In this document: piece after piece, positions 38,001 through 50,900 of the stretch
Numbering within the stretch: the first letter of the stretch is position 1
How the letters are laid out: each line of letters begins with the position of its first letter
DNA from: Candidatus Peregrinibacteria bacterium RIFOXYB2_FULL_33_20
GTDB taxonomy: Bacteria > Patescibacteriota > Gracilibacteria > UBA1369 > GWF2-33-10
Assembly: GCA_001788835.1 (NCBI GenBank)
Contig: MFXK01000013.1
Coordinates: forward strand, 18,922-82,921
Direction of reading: 5' to 3'
DNA length: 64,000 nucleotides
Notes under the pieces: generated by a model
The model's input: the letters and a program-made list of their open reading frames with translations, nothing else
Database searches by the model: none
What the model was told of the DNA's origin: nothing
Program-made: the position numbers and the translations under genes

Positions 38001-38933
38001 GTATGTTGTAGACGAATCGGAAATATAAACGCTTGAAACTTCGTGGTTTGATTCTAGTAATTTTAAGCTTGTACATTGACATGGTTCAAATGTACTAGCC
38101 GCTGTGTTGTTTGTATCTATAAACCATTTGTTATTTAAAGGTTTCGGTTCTGGCCATGTGTTAGGGTCATTTACATATTGATAATATTGTTTATATTGAA
38201 CTTGAAAATTTGTTTTTAATAAAACAGAATCTGTATATCCTGATTCTGGATGCATATAAATAAGCTCTGCCCATTGTCTGCATGAAGTTTTTACCGTGTT
38301 TGAATCAGATCCAAAGCATGTATCATCCCAAGTTGAACTATTGTTACTATTATAACCATATACAACAGGTTGGTTGTTAGGAGTTTTAGTCCCATATACC
38401 CATTCAATAAATGGTGTGCCAATATTTGTTAAACCGTCAGAAGACGTATAAGGACCACTTGGTGTAAAGTTAGCATAAATAGTAAGTCCACCTCTATGAT
38501 ATACATCTGTTTGAGTATATTCTATCAATTTTGTTAAACCAGATTTACTAGCTGTTAATTTTGATGGGTCAATAAATTCTAATTTGGTTTCTTTTTTGCC
38601 ATTTATATCAACATCAATGGTAGTGATTTTTAATCTTTCTGTATCAACTTGATTTATAAAATTTTTATCAAATTTAAGTGCGTATCTATTAAGATAAGTG
38701 TAATAATTGTATGTTGTATCACTTTTCCCTGAAGTGTCTTCAAAAATATGTTTATGATAAGCAAAATATTCATCTTCAGTACAAGCAATAGTTTGGCTAC
38801 AACTTGAAGAATCTGTTCCACATGTTGAGGAAACAGAGGATGCTGGTGTGGCGGCATAAATGATTATCTGATTTATGAATATACCAGCTATAATTCCTAA
38901 TAAAGAAAGCAGAATTTTTTTTGTTTTTATCAT
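32052..38933 (-). CDS. Giant secreted Cys-rich surface protein with DUF4215 repeats
   Basis: A 2293-aa protein with a signal peptide (MIKTKKILLSLLGIIAGIFINQIIIYAA). Eight Cys-rich repeats of the DUF4215 type (CGDGTINGTEQCDDANTTNGDGCENNC and variants) lie between about residues 395 and 1750. They are interleaved with about eight copies of a ~120-residue beta-type module that starts with Cys and carries NW.G (SITPANWASNVVIEV; NIDPETWSGGLTVEV; SIDPDNWTGKLWVEI). One SdrD-B-like domain (GDFVWIDNGDYIQSSSEPGINNINVALY) lies near 1430-1555. The C-terminal part includes a glycine-rich beta domain (GGGNLIINKN; AFIVIGGNVLI) seen in CPR surface proteins. No anchor motif at the C-terminus. Probably an adhesin or surface-layer component, maybe for host contact. 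Transcribed 28 bp after the 5541-aa gene. Confidence 0.88.
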   Translation of the reverse strand: MIKTKKILLSLLGIIAGIFINQIIIYAATPASSVSSTCGTDSSSCSQTIACTEDEYFAYHKHIFEDTSGKSDTTYNYYTYLNRYALKFDKNFINQVDTERLKITTIDVDINGKKETKLEFIDPSKLTASKSGLTKLIEYTQTDVYHRGGLTIYANFTPSGPYTSSDGLTNIGTPFIEWVYGTKTPNNQPVVYGYNSNNSSTWDDTCFGSDSNTVKTSCRQWAELIYMHPESGYTDSVLLKTNFQVQYKQYYQYVNDPNTWPEPKPLNNKWFIDTNNTAASTFEPCQCTSLKLLESNHEVSSVYISDSSTTYTYYVETDGEGYPWSDIVKNTTTNGTIIPASFAIGDSEPTLTQLTFTPNYDGRYIGKDKEQKITSDAVNDTGVCFDTIKIQYCGDGTINGTEQCDDANTTNGDGCENNCTITPIPVCQDINVSVVDNDISNGSTVKYTINSITPANWASNVVIEVFNDKGSLATGTTITAYDKNSKSLCPRTATNTCTFAYNSSVVLPINVTITGVKTNYKINIRDNDSTTADSGVEDPTDNKTDCFYTDIINGCGDGIRQPPEECDDGNTVDDDGCSNSCELPILPICGDGIINQPSEECDDGNNINGDGCDNTCTKTPEVEVVCKDFDFESYKDLTADPAYIVYNITNIDPETWSGGLTVEVSQAVDSIIIQTFKQPDQNCSNVSKCTMENVKYDPDYGIFVYITGIHPLDTINIYTSDYDADVNTCAITETIPPEIQECKNFDLTMPNNFYLTNLNDIVPINYFIQSSSENWQGIAKFEDKFENNDFNGLFTPSDTIQVQGLTTDEIVNYTINQEALNHAPLYIKGYIIDEETKCFDDLTFHYCGDGTIQENLIPGMPTEQCDDGNNINGDGCSTTCETEILACTNLDIVLPNGSYIFDTTKTMPITYYLNGSNNFWKDSITFTDNGANGTFTPSNIFQTEGLESTGTVNYTINLTGANHKPVKISADNTSSTDLCYDEKTFSYCGDSEMYESPNYSEQCDDGNNIDGDGCSATCETEIIACMNLDISMPNGSYLKNLNNPVKINYFLEVSNIHWKGLIKFNDNNSNGSFSPSDSLDPTVTEVQFASGPKYISESSVDYTLNKDGLNHKPLKISAYVDGEDQVCFDELTFNYCGDGVINDDISTTQIEEQCDDGNNIDGDTCNSICQMEALICQNFETQIINNDISDPEQSVEYQINQINPEGWSGNIMVSVTDDAGLLVPYDKIEIKNSINQTTCTGNIPPNPMDPMGGYTATTCSLQTTTSNLPITVKVTGVQSGYQINIKSDDNGCSYQDIVPALICKEIDIIATDRDISQDNIVKYSINSIDPDNWTGKLWVEIFSDPKNLVDVNNIKFKDDQENIITQCELGPSCSMQITDLTEYPIIVEIEGVKADYTIQIHSSDTDPLYIKYGSSATPNVTKGTCLFEDTLANPLILGDFVWIDNGDYIQSSSEPGINNINVALYQGDANGVCDYSKSPIATTTTANHPTNGQPGYYYFDVSPNTKYCVKFDEIQGYGFCKANQGTDTTIDSNPNPLTGIATVSMVETDDLTIDACYNKIICSSLTIDNQITLTANDATTEVNINATLKVSSSKWTGKVKFSSTGTGYFQNPYESITQTTNLIQGNPIEVSINGDQETALYSFIVSYHNPKAGDIITISVVDENYCSANITVTQESSGGNGGNPTPGCGDGKLQPLEECDYAATEGQEGYNPNCDGSCHVKTSTGGSTPPSGPICGDGNMDTGEECDDGSLNGTSQSTCQSTCTKKVSTGGGHEEPEYGNPLLEKTAIMNTNRTQVAYLPKQDDHANYQITYWNNNSQYNEITITDDIGKSCTYENCTYSNSDGKVLGYSNNKTTGDYIYPWIKYNSSTEHYFHGEYIEGDFERNKIEDCQTDNPDTAEIDESTQTLCHVAGTTIYSPNGTQFLNVEPEDIVIVIYQGAFELGAYSCDDKNCGAEEFINYAYSVSTSPKGDTKELQDDAVLYGLCKYLITRNSGDVMLYTPIEGGADLSCLTNDESRNTTGLAISPEVNKEEIISAGMDAENKTSSLCDSDANNSSIISNFSSFLCEIKTTILDSWIPEKISEQITENIDLTAKNNNNLNTLDESNKDLTIETLDDLLMLNNNADSNGKIFRKTDGGNLILSPTTQSFFQDGAYTFIVEGGGNLIINKNLGYAQNSSSEYGKIPSVAFIVIGGNVLISPNVTDIVGVYYVSSNDEGIGGKIQSNHGNDSTKQLRIYGSVFGDIQDLLNTRLYIGNPMADGANVKIIYDNRVMLNTPPGLTDFVDQTQFIDVAR

Positions 38934-38961
38934 TTTTGTTTTTTTAAATTTTTATTTATTT

Positions 38962-41900
38962 TTATTGAGGTCCATTAGTTGGATTGACACCGTCACCTGG
39001 AGTAATTGTTGTTGTAGCACCTGGATCTCCAGTAGTTCCGCCGACTTCACAATTGCCTGCTACTTGACCTTCGATTACTGTTGTTGGTGGAGGAGGTGCA
39101 AATGATTGGTTTAGTTTAACCATCCCTCCGACTGCAAATTGTTTTGCTTGGATTTCTGCTGACTGTTCGGATAATTCATGGATAGTTTCTTGGTTGCCTA
39201 CTTTGCCAGCTATAATCCTAGCGTCAGGTTGTAAACTAATGCCAACTCTCTTGTAATATATACCGCCTTTTTCACTGATAGCAGTGGAAAGGTTGGTGCA
39301 TGGAGAGAAGATAACAAACCCGCCGGAAGCATCTGGCTTCAAATAATATTCATAACCATTGGTAGTATCTTTGACTTTTAGCAGTGTTTCATATTGAACA
39401 TTTAAATTTTCGTCTACAATTTCGGCATCAGTGATTTTGCTTATTTGATAATGCTTGCTTGGGTCTGTTATTGAGCCATGATTTTCAACAGGAACAGACT
39501 TTATATCTAATGTTTCACAATATCGATACATTTCAATAATTGATCTGAAGCTTTCCAGAGCTTGATTATAAGAGGTAAGTTGTTCTTCCGTAATTCCATT
39601 TGAGCCATATAAGTTTTGATTAATATTTTGTCTGTAAGCTTCTTGATTTAAGTGAGGTTGATAAAAAGTTTGTCTTAAATTTTGTAAATTTTGTAAGATT
39701 TGACCTTCTGTGCCGCTGTGTTGAGGGATGAAATATTCTAGGAAATCAGATACGGAAGAGGTAGCGCTGAGTTTCGCTCCGAGTGGAGAATTGAAAGTAT
39801 CAAAAGCGAATTTTTCCATTTCATATTCTTTTCTGATTTGATCGTAATTTGTGATCGTATTTTTGTATTTATCCAAAATATAACTGAATAACACATCATC
39901 AAGCGGTTTGTCCAAAAGTGATCCGTGATTATATGCTTTCAAAATTTCGTTTAACGATGGTTCTGTTTTTAACTTGATGGCAATATCCATCACATCGCCA
40001 GCGCTAGTAATAGATTTATCTGCCATTAAAGCCTCAAGTTGAGTATTAAATTCAGTTGTTTTTTGAGCAATATTCTGGTTATTGAATGCTTGCAGAGTTT
40101 CAGAGGAAGTTCTGTCCAGTCTTGAGGTTCTTAATTCTGGAGTTTCTGGGATCGGACTTAAGAAATATAAGCAGGCATCATTAATGGTTTTGAAGTCAGA
40201 GTCGCCTGAATCTAGCCATAGTTTCTTGTAGTTATCGCTGAATATGAATTTGGATAAAATATCCGGATCAGTGTGGATCAATGTCCTAGCGCCTGATCGG
40301 CTGTATCGATTATTTTTAACACTGGTGGAAACGATTGAATCCCAATCTGGATCACTGGTATTGAGACCTAATAGATCAACTTGCATATTTGGGCTTTTGG
40401 TCTGAATAAAAGTGCTTAATTCAGCCATGGCCGCCTGCATTTCGGTAGATAAAGGGTCAGCGTAAGAAGTGATTTTGAGGACCTGAACATTTTCTACTAA
40501 TTGCATGTAAGTTTCCAAATCTTCTGAATTGGCTTGTTTTAACCAAGCTTTTAATTTGGATTGATCTGATCTCAAGACTCCAGTGATTTTATTTAAGACT
40601 TTCTGAGCTAAATCATTCGCTTGAGCTAATTTTTCACTCTCTTCCAAATTAGCAATGCTTGGATGATTAAGCATGATGTTGACTAAGAATTTGCCAGCGG
40701 TGGTGTAGTTGCCTTCAGAAGTTTTTAATTGTAAATCCCCAATTGCTCTATCATACATATCAGATAAATTATATTGTTCCCCAAATTCAGGATTTTCTTT
40801 ATTTTCTTTTGCGATGGTTGGATTGTTGTCTAACCTGTTTACTAATCCAGGACACTTGGCAGGAATGAACTTGGTTGTTTGTCTTAAAGTGTAGTAAACA
40901 ATATAAGATAATAGATATTCTCTTTCTGCCGCGGTTGGATATCTACCATTGTTATATTCATCTTTTAGCAGTGAATTAGATTTAATTGCTTCATTTAGTT
41001 CAGATATAAATCCTGGATAATTGTATAAAACATCCATGATTGTTGATGGATCGTAAGCATCAATGTTATGAATATCAATCATGGTATCAGCAAGAACTTT
41101 GTCGATATTTATTAAGCCTTTTGCTTCAGGCAAGAACTCAAGCCCGTGTTTGTCTTTTGTTCCAACCAAAGCAGGAGTCATTAATCTAAGGTCTTTCTTC
41201 TGTTGATCAGATAACAATTGATATTCTATAAATTTTTTGTCGATAGGGAATTGATGATCTTCATTTGGAGTGAGGTATTTGGCAAGATCATTCACTCTTT
41301 GCTGGATTTGGCTGAATGCTTCAGGATTATTTAGGCTAAATGCTTGTTTAAGATTATAAAGTTGAATCTGTTTTATTAATTTGGCTTCTTGTTGCCTTAG
41401 GGCGGTAATTCCTTGCTGATCTTTTTCACTAGGGTTAGCTTGATTAATTAATTTTTGTAGTTCAGATTGAACCTCATCTAAAGCTGTTTGATCGGTGTTT
41501 GATGGAGGATCTATTAAGCCTAGTTTTTCTTCCAGCAATAAGTGATAGATAGTTGGCATACGAGCGATAAACTGATCTCGATTTTGTGATAAATAATTTT
41601 GTAATCCAGCTTCCGTGTACTCGCAAGAATTTAAATTTTGAATAAGTTTATTTTTGGCGCCGAATTTGATAACGGCGTAAAGAATTTTGTCAAATAAAGT
41701 TTTAACTGAAGTTAAATTATCAGCTGATTTATAAAATTTTTCTACAGATTTGAAAATGCCGGTAGAAGCCAAAGCTTCATAAACTTGAGAGCCGAGTAAC
41801 TCATTGACATAAGTTGGGAGAGATTTTTTTGGATCAATCTTGTTAGATTCATTCGCTCTAAAGATTGTGCTGATTTGATCGCGTGAAGAGAAATTAATGT

Positions 41901-44900
41901 CTTTAATGAAAGTTTTGTAGTTTTCAAAAGTTTCTTGAAGGTCTTGCGGTTTAGTTTTTATAAAATTGAAATATTCTTGTGTATATTTCCTTTTGTCTGT
42001 GGCAAGATCAGTTTTATATTTTTCTGCTGTTGTTTGTAAAAATAATAGATATTCTCTGTTAGTTACAGACATTGATTCAATATCTTCATAAATTTTTTCT
42101 GCTCCACCGTAACGGAGAGTTTCGATTACATGCTGGTCATAAGTATGTAATTCTTTAAGTTCAGTAGCTAAATCTAATTTCGCTTTTAAATCTAATTCTC
42201 TTTCCATGGCCGATTTGCCATTAACTTGAGTGGTTTGATCTATTCCAGCTGCAATAGTGTCATGTTCTGTTTTGGCATCGCCATTCTTGATGTCCATGGC
42301 ATCGCTGATAGTTTGGTTGGTGCCATTGATATATTGCAAACTATAGCTACTGCTGTGTTTCATAATATAATCAAGACTTGGCACGGTTTCGCGTCTGTAA
42401 CTTTCTATGGCCATCAAATGATAAAAGGCGGCGAAATATGATTCTTCCAGAATATCCTTTGCGTCTTTTAATCTATTACCTGAAATTGCTAATATATAAT
42501 TATTAATTTTATCTTTTAAATAAGATTTTAGATCTCCTTGTTTTTCATTTTCGTTTATGGTGATACCCATGAAAGAGAAATATTCACTAAAAATTTTTGA
42601 AAGGTCATCTTCATTAATAGTATCAATATAAGTAAATATATCTGTTGGGTATTCATATTCTCTTTCTTTTGCATTTGCTTTTTTCTCTAGTCTATTTAAA
42701 TCCTTACCAATTTTTTTAAATTTATTTGCAGTGTTTTCATTTATTACGTCTTTTTTATTTTGTTTTTTCAAATATTCAGCAAAGTTTTCAAATCCTCTTA
42801 CTTCTTCTATTCTTGCAAATCTGATTGAAATAATTTCATGTTTAACGTAACCACCATTTTTTGCCGCGTAAATAATGGTGTTGCGACTGATCAGCGGTGT
42901 ATATCCGGATCTGAATGATAAATAAAAATTTGGACCATCAGTACGTAAATATTGTTTGAATGGTTCATCAATCCAGACTTCAACCAAAGCATTGTCTGCA
43001 TCTTGAATATTCATTTTAGCTTCATATTTATTAGGTTCGCAATTTTGATTTTTCTCAAAGTTAAGACCTGACTCTGCGACTGCCTCATTGTATTCATCAA
43101 GATAGCTATTAAAAGAGCCTAATGATCTTGGTTTTTGTTGCAAGCCTTGGCCAACATTAACGCTACGGCTGGCTAATACAACAGGACGACCTTCACTACT
43201 TAGTCTTACACCCGGGAGATCAGCTCGAGAGAATCGGTGTTTAGCTCTCTGCATAGCATTGTTTTGTAACTGTTCTAATTCAGGGGAAATTTTCCAGCCA
43301 AAACCGGCAATTATATCCCTGTTTCGGTTAAGTTTGCCAGTGGTGACAGTATCTAGGATTTCTCTGCTTACCGCTTCGGGAGGGAAGACTCTGAAAGTTT
43401 CAATTTTGTGTCCGAAATCAATGAGGATCTTGAAATAAGGTGTGCCGTTTTGCCAGCCTATTTCTAATCCTCTCCACCTTGGGCCTTCTTTTTTGGCCAT
43501 GGCTAGTTTGAATTCCGTTTCGTCAGATTGCATTATTAAATCCATGGCTTTCTTGGTCACGCTTTCTGCTAAGATTTTTGCATCGTTTGGCTCTTTGAGC
43601 GTAGATTGGGCTTCGCTGGAAGCCAAAAGTTGCGCTTGAATTTCTTTTTGTAGATTTTGGGAAGTTTCAGCAAGATATTCCTGGGTTGAATTTTGCAAAT
43701 TATCAAATTTTTTCTTGGCTTCTTCTGCCAGGCTTTGACGCATTATTCCAATTGATCCGCCCATACCTAATACTCCAATATTGGCTTTGGCAAATAGAGT
43801 TACTGCATTTAATTTTGTTTCAACGTGACCGCTAACACCTATTGCACTAATATCTATTCCTCCAGACAGAGCAGAGTTTTCGTTAAAGGCGTGAGTATAT
43901 TCAACCCCACTATGCAAACCAAATGCTTGTGCAAATTCAATAGGCGTAATAGCTGGGTTTTGTCCGATTATACCATTTGGACTGAGTATTGATCTGATTT
44001 GAGTTGCAATACCAGCTGAAATAACTAATGTATCTTTTTTTGATAATTGTAATTCACCTTCTGCATTTAGTTGTATTGATTGAAGTCCTGGCGCTTGAGC
44101 TTTAATTCTGAATTTTACAGGACCTTCGCCAAGTTCAAGTGTTGGCAATTCAAATGCCATCAAATCACCTAAATGAGAAAGCCCACCAAGGATATCAATA
44201 TTTCCACAAATAAGATTTTGCCAAGCTTCACCTGCATTAGTTCCAATATTTTCTTTTATATCTTTTTTAAGTTGGGATCTCAAATCACACCAATCTTGAC
44301 TTAATTGTTCTCTGGACGGGATTTGTTGTCCAAAAATTTGATAGCATGAATTAAGTTGCTGGTATTGTTCTTCTGTGAGACTGCTTTGATAATCATAAAC
44401 AGTGCCAAATAGCACGCCACCTAAATATTGAGTTTTGGCTTCTGGACTTGGAATTTTGTTGGCTTGATTGAAAATGGCGGTTAAAGCGTTTTTTTCATTT
44501 ATTAAAGTATACAAAGCTTGCAAAGTTGGACTATCATTGAATACTTGTGCGGCTTGTTCAGGATCAGTAATCGTGAGTTCGCAATAATCCATCCAATCAT
44601 TAGCAATTTTATTTGAATTTAAATTAGGGTCTTCGCCATTAGCATATTTTTCTTGTAAATTTGAAGGTAAATAGGCTGTATAAATTCTTTTAATATTTGG
44701 ATTGTCTAAAGTTTCTGTTAAAGAAAAGCCGATTTGTGATCTTCTTGAACCATTAGTATCCTCTGAATAATGTGCGAAATATTCAAAAGATTTATTAACG
44801 GCTAATTTAAGATTAATTAATGAGTTATTAATAACTGGAAGGATTTCTTTGACAGCTTTTGATATTGTTTTACTGGTAAATGCTTTATCAACCATAGCAT

Positions 44901-47900
44901 TATAATCTGGCTCAGGGGTGCCTTTTTTTATTTTGTCATAATATGCTTTGAGTTGTTTGGCATATTCCCAGATTGTTTCAGTTTTTAAGATTTGTCCTTG
45001 GCTGTTGGCCATTTCAAAAATTTTCAAAAGAGATTCTTGGATTTCTGGATGTTCTGGGAATGATTCACTAATTAATTCAATGGTATGTTTGGCTGATTCT
45101 ATATTTCTTAAATTATCAGTACCTTTAGCAGCAACTCTACTTAGAACTTCGTATTCTTCAGGTTTAAGATTGCTATAAACATCAAATAATTCTCTTGAGT
45201 CAGCATGTTCAGAAAAATATTTTTGAATTTTATTTATAGCTTTGTCTTCTGAATCATCTCTGAATAATTGAAGTTTAGTTTGCAATTCGGTGTCATAGTG
45301 TTTTCGCAAACGGTCAGAATTATCGATGCTGTCTTGACTATTTTGAATTCTGTTTATTTCTTGTTTCAAAGCCGAGATAGCTGAATTTTCAGTATTTTTT
45401 GCTTTGTTTAAACTTTTTAACTGATCTTGAGCGCGTTTGAGAGCTTCAAGTATATCTTTGAGTGATGTTTCTGATTCAGTAGATTGTGAACTTGAGTTGT
45501 TATCTGTTGACTCAAAAATCGGCTGCAAGAAGTTCATAGCGCTTTCTAGCTGAACTGGAGCAGTGAAAGCAACTGTACCATCATCTGCGCGTTTTGCATT
45601 AAAGATAATGCTAGAGCTGTCAAAAGATGTGTCTAAGGCTGATACTCCTAAAATTTCATTTATCTGAATGAAAGAGGTTTTAACTGAAGCAGTAGGCTCA
45701 GCATTATTAGCCCGACCACAATAAAGTTCAGTAATGTTTTGTTGTAAATATTGAATGCTCTTTTCAGCTTTGGACATGTCCCTTTGCGCTGTATCAACAT
45801 CTTGTTTCTGTGTTTCTAGTTGAGATTTTTGTGCCTTTAAGTTTGTAAGTTGAGTAGTTAGCTCATTATTGAGTTTAGTTAATCTATTTATTTCTGTTGG
45901 ATTTGGAACGAGTTGTTCTTGTAGAGCAGTAATTTCAGATTGATTTGCCTCTATTTGACTTTGGATAGGTGATATTTTTTTGTCAAGGTCGCTTATTTTT
46001 TCATCTAGTCCTGCGTTGTTAGGGGCATTAATAAAAATTTGTTGATTTTCAAATATTTGCTTTTGCTCTTTTAGTGCTCTTAAATTTCTATCAATATCTT
46101 GTCTATATGACTCAATTAAATCTTGTTGTGTTTTAATTTTGTTTTGATCTTTCTTGCTTAGATTGTTGTAAGCTTTTAAAATATCAATAAATTTAATCCT
46201 ATCCTCAAAATTCATATTTTGTGTTTGAGGAAACTGTGAGTCAAGTAATTCATTTTGAGCATCTATAATTGTTTGTTGTTGATCGATTTGTTCATTTAGA
46301 TTATTCAATCTCGTGTGGTGGTCGCTAATTTCTGCTTGTACGTCAGCGATAGCTTTTTTTCTATATTCTTCAGATTTGAGAGTCCAAATTTCGCAGAATT
46401 TTCCGATCAAACCAGCACTCGTTTCAAGTTCATAATCTGGATTTTTATTTTGGTATTTTTGATCTATTTCAGTAATTTTTTGTTGTGCTTTTTGAATGTC
46501 TTTTTTAGCTTTGGTAATTTTTTCTTCTAAATCTTTTTTAGTTGTATCATCAGAGCTTTCTAATCCTAATTGCCATTTATTAATGTCTTGTGTTTTTTTT
46601 CTGATTATTTCAAGATACTTGTTTTTTTCTTGAGCAATATATCTTTGTCTGTCGATTGTCATTGATATGAAAGCTTGCTCAAGTGATTTATTAAATCCAA
46701 CAATTGCCCCGCCTTCGTGGTGAGTCAGAAATTCATAAAGAGCTTCATGATCAGCAGTGATATCGCCATAACCTCGGACTTCTGTTGCGTAAGTACTGGT
46801 TTGATAACTAGCCTCTTCAATTTCTTCTTTTTTTAACCAAGCACCGACTTTTCTGGCCAGACTTAGCGAAATTCTTGGACCTGAAGCATGAATATCCAAA
46901 ATATCAGCTAATTTGGCTTTATCTTTGTCTGGCGCGCCAGCATATCTTTCTTCAGATAGTGAAGTTGATAGTTTTTGAGGATTTCTAGTTCGGAAACATT
47001 TTTTGTTTTTATAAATAGTTTCAACTAGTTTTGGCATTAAAAAATCTGGTATGTCGTTTAATACCCGATAAATATCTTTGCCAAAAGCCATGTTGTGAAG
47101 CACGGTTTGGGTTAATGGATTCAAGCTCGCAATTGCCGCATTAATATCAGAATCAAGTTTTACTGAACTCAAGGCCCACATTTGATTGCCATAATCAAGC
47201 CATTGATCTTCGTGGGCGGTGTAGGCAACTGCCCTCAAAATAGCATCAGGATTGTTCTGGCAATAATGAATAATTGACCGGCTTATTTTTGGATTAGTGG
47301 ATGACTGTAAACCGTTTATGAATTTATTGATGGCTTGTTTGCTGATGCCAAGTGACTCTTCTGTTTTAAGTCTTGGATCAAGTTTTGTTTGGGTTTGAGT
47401 AATTATATCTTGATAACCGTATGGGCCTTCAAAATCTCCAGCAATTTGGCTGATATTTTCTAAATTTTTCAAATTCATTCGTAGTCTTTCTTTGACAATT
47501 CTGTTTTGTCTGACAGCATTTAAATAGTATTCATAAGTCCATTTCTGACTAAGTTCAATAAACAATTTTTCAGTACGTGCGACTTTTAAATCTTTTTGCG
47601 GATCGTTGGAGCCACTAATTTTTTCAATTATTTTTCGTTTAGCACTTTGCAATTCTTTGGCATATTTTTCTTTATCTTGCGCGAAATCTTTTTGCATGAC
47701 TTCAAGGATTCTGTCTAATTCGGTTTTGTTTTTTTGATTTCCCATTACCTCCTGCAACTTTTGTCTCATTAAAAGAGGATTTTCCATTAATTTTCTAAAT
47801 TCTAATTCAGCCACAGTTCTCTTTTCGGCATCGGCAGTTTTGGGATCGGTTACGCCATGTTTTTTGTAAATTTCTTTCTTGATGATGGCAATGGCGGCAT

Positions 47901-50900
47901 CGGCAGTAGTTGGTTCAACTCGACTTTGATTAGGGCTAAATTCATACCAGCTGTAGGTATTGCCTAAGCCATAAAGAGTGTAGTTCTCATGATTACTTGG
48001 TTCTCTATTTAATGGGTAAGCGATATCGTAATATTCTTCTGATTCCTGAGTGCTAATGTCGGCTTTGTGAGCGAATATTTTTCGGAAAACATTAAGCAAA
48101 AGATAAGCGTTTTCTAAGAATAAATTAGTTTTTTCATAACGATCAGCGATTTCTGTAATGTAGCATCTGCCTGCTTTGATTTCTTTTTGGGTGGAAATTG
48201 GCAATCTGCCATAATCAATACCGCAAGCTTTTAGTAATTTTACTGATTTTTTGAAGTTTGTTGGGTCTGGCTTAAGGCTTAATTTTTTTAATTCTTCCAT
48301 GATGGACATTCTTTCTTTGAATTCCGCGACTGGACTGGCTGTTCTTTCCAAACCATCCCAAATGCCACGGAAGAATCCTGATGATCCTTGCAAAGAATTG
48401 AATCCAAGCAGTAATAAATCATTGAGCTCGATAGTATTGTTATCGCCGCGGGAAATAATGCTTGGTAATTGATTGAAAGACAAAAACATCTGATCAGCAA
48501 TGGCTTTGATATTTTGGCCAAAATTCGCATATTGAAGATTTTTTTCAAATTCTTCTCGGGCTTGTCTTCCCACTCGCCCCCACTGGTCAAACATTTCTCT
48601 TGGCACGGTAATTTGTCCGTAAGTATTGTCAATTAATCTCATCTTGGTAGTAAAGCTCGTAGCCTCAGTGCCATCATATTCTTGCTCTAAGAATTTCAAA
48701 GCAGGACTGCTGGTGAGAAGATTGTTAGCTTTATCAAGTCGGTATTGGTAGTCAGGGACTTTGGCGGCCAAGATGTCTGTTTTTTGTCTTTGCAGATCAG
48801 CTATATCAAATTCTAGTTGTTGAATGGCAACATAACCATCGCCATAAACACCATAACTTTGCCATTGAATTAATTGTTTTTGTTTTTCTAGAATTTGAGA
48901 GTCTAGCTCTTCTAATTCTTGTTGATTAGCTTCAGAGAGTTGAGTGGCGTGTCCAGCCTCGACTTGAATAGTATAAATTTCTCTCAATAATTGAGTCACA
49001 TCTTGTTCTGATCGGAAAGCTTTTTCCTGGAGGCTTGCTTTTTGGTCTGGTGTACCAGCTCTTAGGTCAACTTCAGGTGATTTAGCTGGTTGTCTTTGAG
49101 AAATATTTAATTGTTCAGCGAAGAAAGATTGTGCCTGTGGCTTGAATTTTGGAATATTAATACGTAAATTATCTTCGGCGGCAATGTCTAAACTTTGCAT
49201 GCCGATTGTTGAGCCTAAGGCAGTGCTATGCATAGCATTGTTAGCGCAAACTAACCTTAATATTGTCTTACCTAGCTGTTTATCTTGTTCGTTTGGATCT
49301 GGATATTTGCTTGCTAGCATTTCTTTGTATGTTGCGTATTCAGGTATGCCTGTAAATGTTTGGTCTAAGCCTTTGGCTACGCTTTGAGCTAAAGCTGAAT
49401 TTTTTTCTCCGGATTTAGCTTTTAATGTTTCTGTAGGTGAGATTTTGTAATTTTCACCTTGTGCGTCAATAGATATAATATAATTTTCATCATGATAAAT
49501 TTCTTTATAAGATTCTGGTGTTGTATCTAAACCGAATGTTTTGGTGTCTAAAGCTTGTTGTGCTTCAGTTGACGCCCGTCCTTCATATCTTGCCCAAGCG
49601 GCATCTAATTCTGCTTGTAAAATGTCTCTTACTTTTCGTGAAGGGATTTCATTAGTCTCTAACTCTAAAATCCAGTCAAAATCATAGAAGTCACCGTCAG
49701 GTCCTCTGAAAAAATGCTCAAGCGTTTTCTTCTTTCCTTTATCATCAGTGAGTGTGTTTCCTAATTTATTAATATCTGGCTCACTTAAATCTTTTTCGAT
49801 GGATAAAATCACTGTTTTAGCCAATTGATATTTTGAATTAAGAAGATTATCTGTCACTTTTATTTTTTGTTCTTTTCCTTCTGAATCTTTTATTATTTTA
49901 TAGCCTCTTTTGAAATCTTGAATTTGGGTTTTTTCTGTATCAGTAAGATATTCTGAAAGCGTTGATTCTAGTCCTGGGAAATAGCTTCTGTTGTTATCAG
50001 CTTCATATGTGAGTATATCCCATGAAAGACTGTTTGGAGGTATTATTTGAGCTTCAACGCTTAATCCTTGAGTTTCCATTTCTCCTTGTTTTTCTGGTTT
50101 AGTTTCTTGCGTGGCCGGCATTGATAATTGTACAGTTTGAATATCTGCTGGTTGAGTCTCAGGAGAGAAAATCTGAATATTCTGGAAAAATAGTTTTGCA
50201 TATTCTGTGACGTCAAATTGATATTTTTTTTCTTCATTTTGAGTGGCGGTAATATCAAATGAAGCGGTTTGATAATCTTGATTATCTAAAGCAGTGAATT
50301 TTACTGAGGCTCTGGTTCCTTCCAGTTTTATTCGTACAAGAATTGGTGTTCTATTTGTTTCTCGTAAGACGCATTGCCAAGGCTGATTTTCAGAAATATT
50401 TTGTTCCACGCCAACTTTTGCGTTTAATATTGTAAAACTGGCATTGGCTAGGCCCTGAGCTGTTATTACCTTGTTAAGTTCGTTATGTAAAATGTCAGGA
50501 TTTGTGCTTAAATTAATACTAGGCTGATTTGATTGGAAAGCTTGAGAGAGTTGTTGATCAAGATCTATGCTTGTCATAGATACAGGAGCTGTAGCTTTAA
50601 ATTTTATTAGTTGAGTTCGACCAATAACACCAGAATTGGCTAGATTTTCACCATAAGCAATGGTTAGTCGGCTACGATTTGTATTTAATTCAAGGGTGTT
50701 TAATTCTTGCCATTTCAAAGCGTAGGCAGTGAAAATTTTATATTTAGCATCATTTGGCAAAGAATCAAAATAGGTCTCATTTGTTAACGCTTTCCAGTCA
50801 ATTAAGTCTGGAGAAGACGCAAGTTGTTGTTTTGCATATTCAAAGCTAATCTCACCTAATTTATTTAATACGGCACTTAGTTGATTTGTATTTGTTGTTA

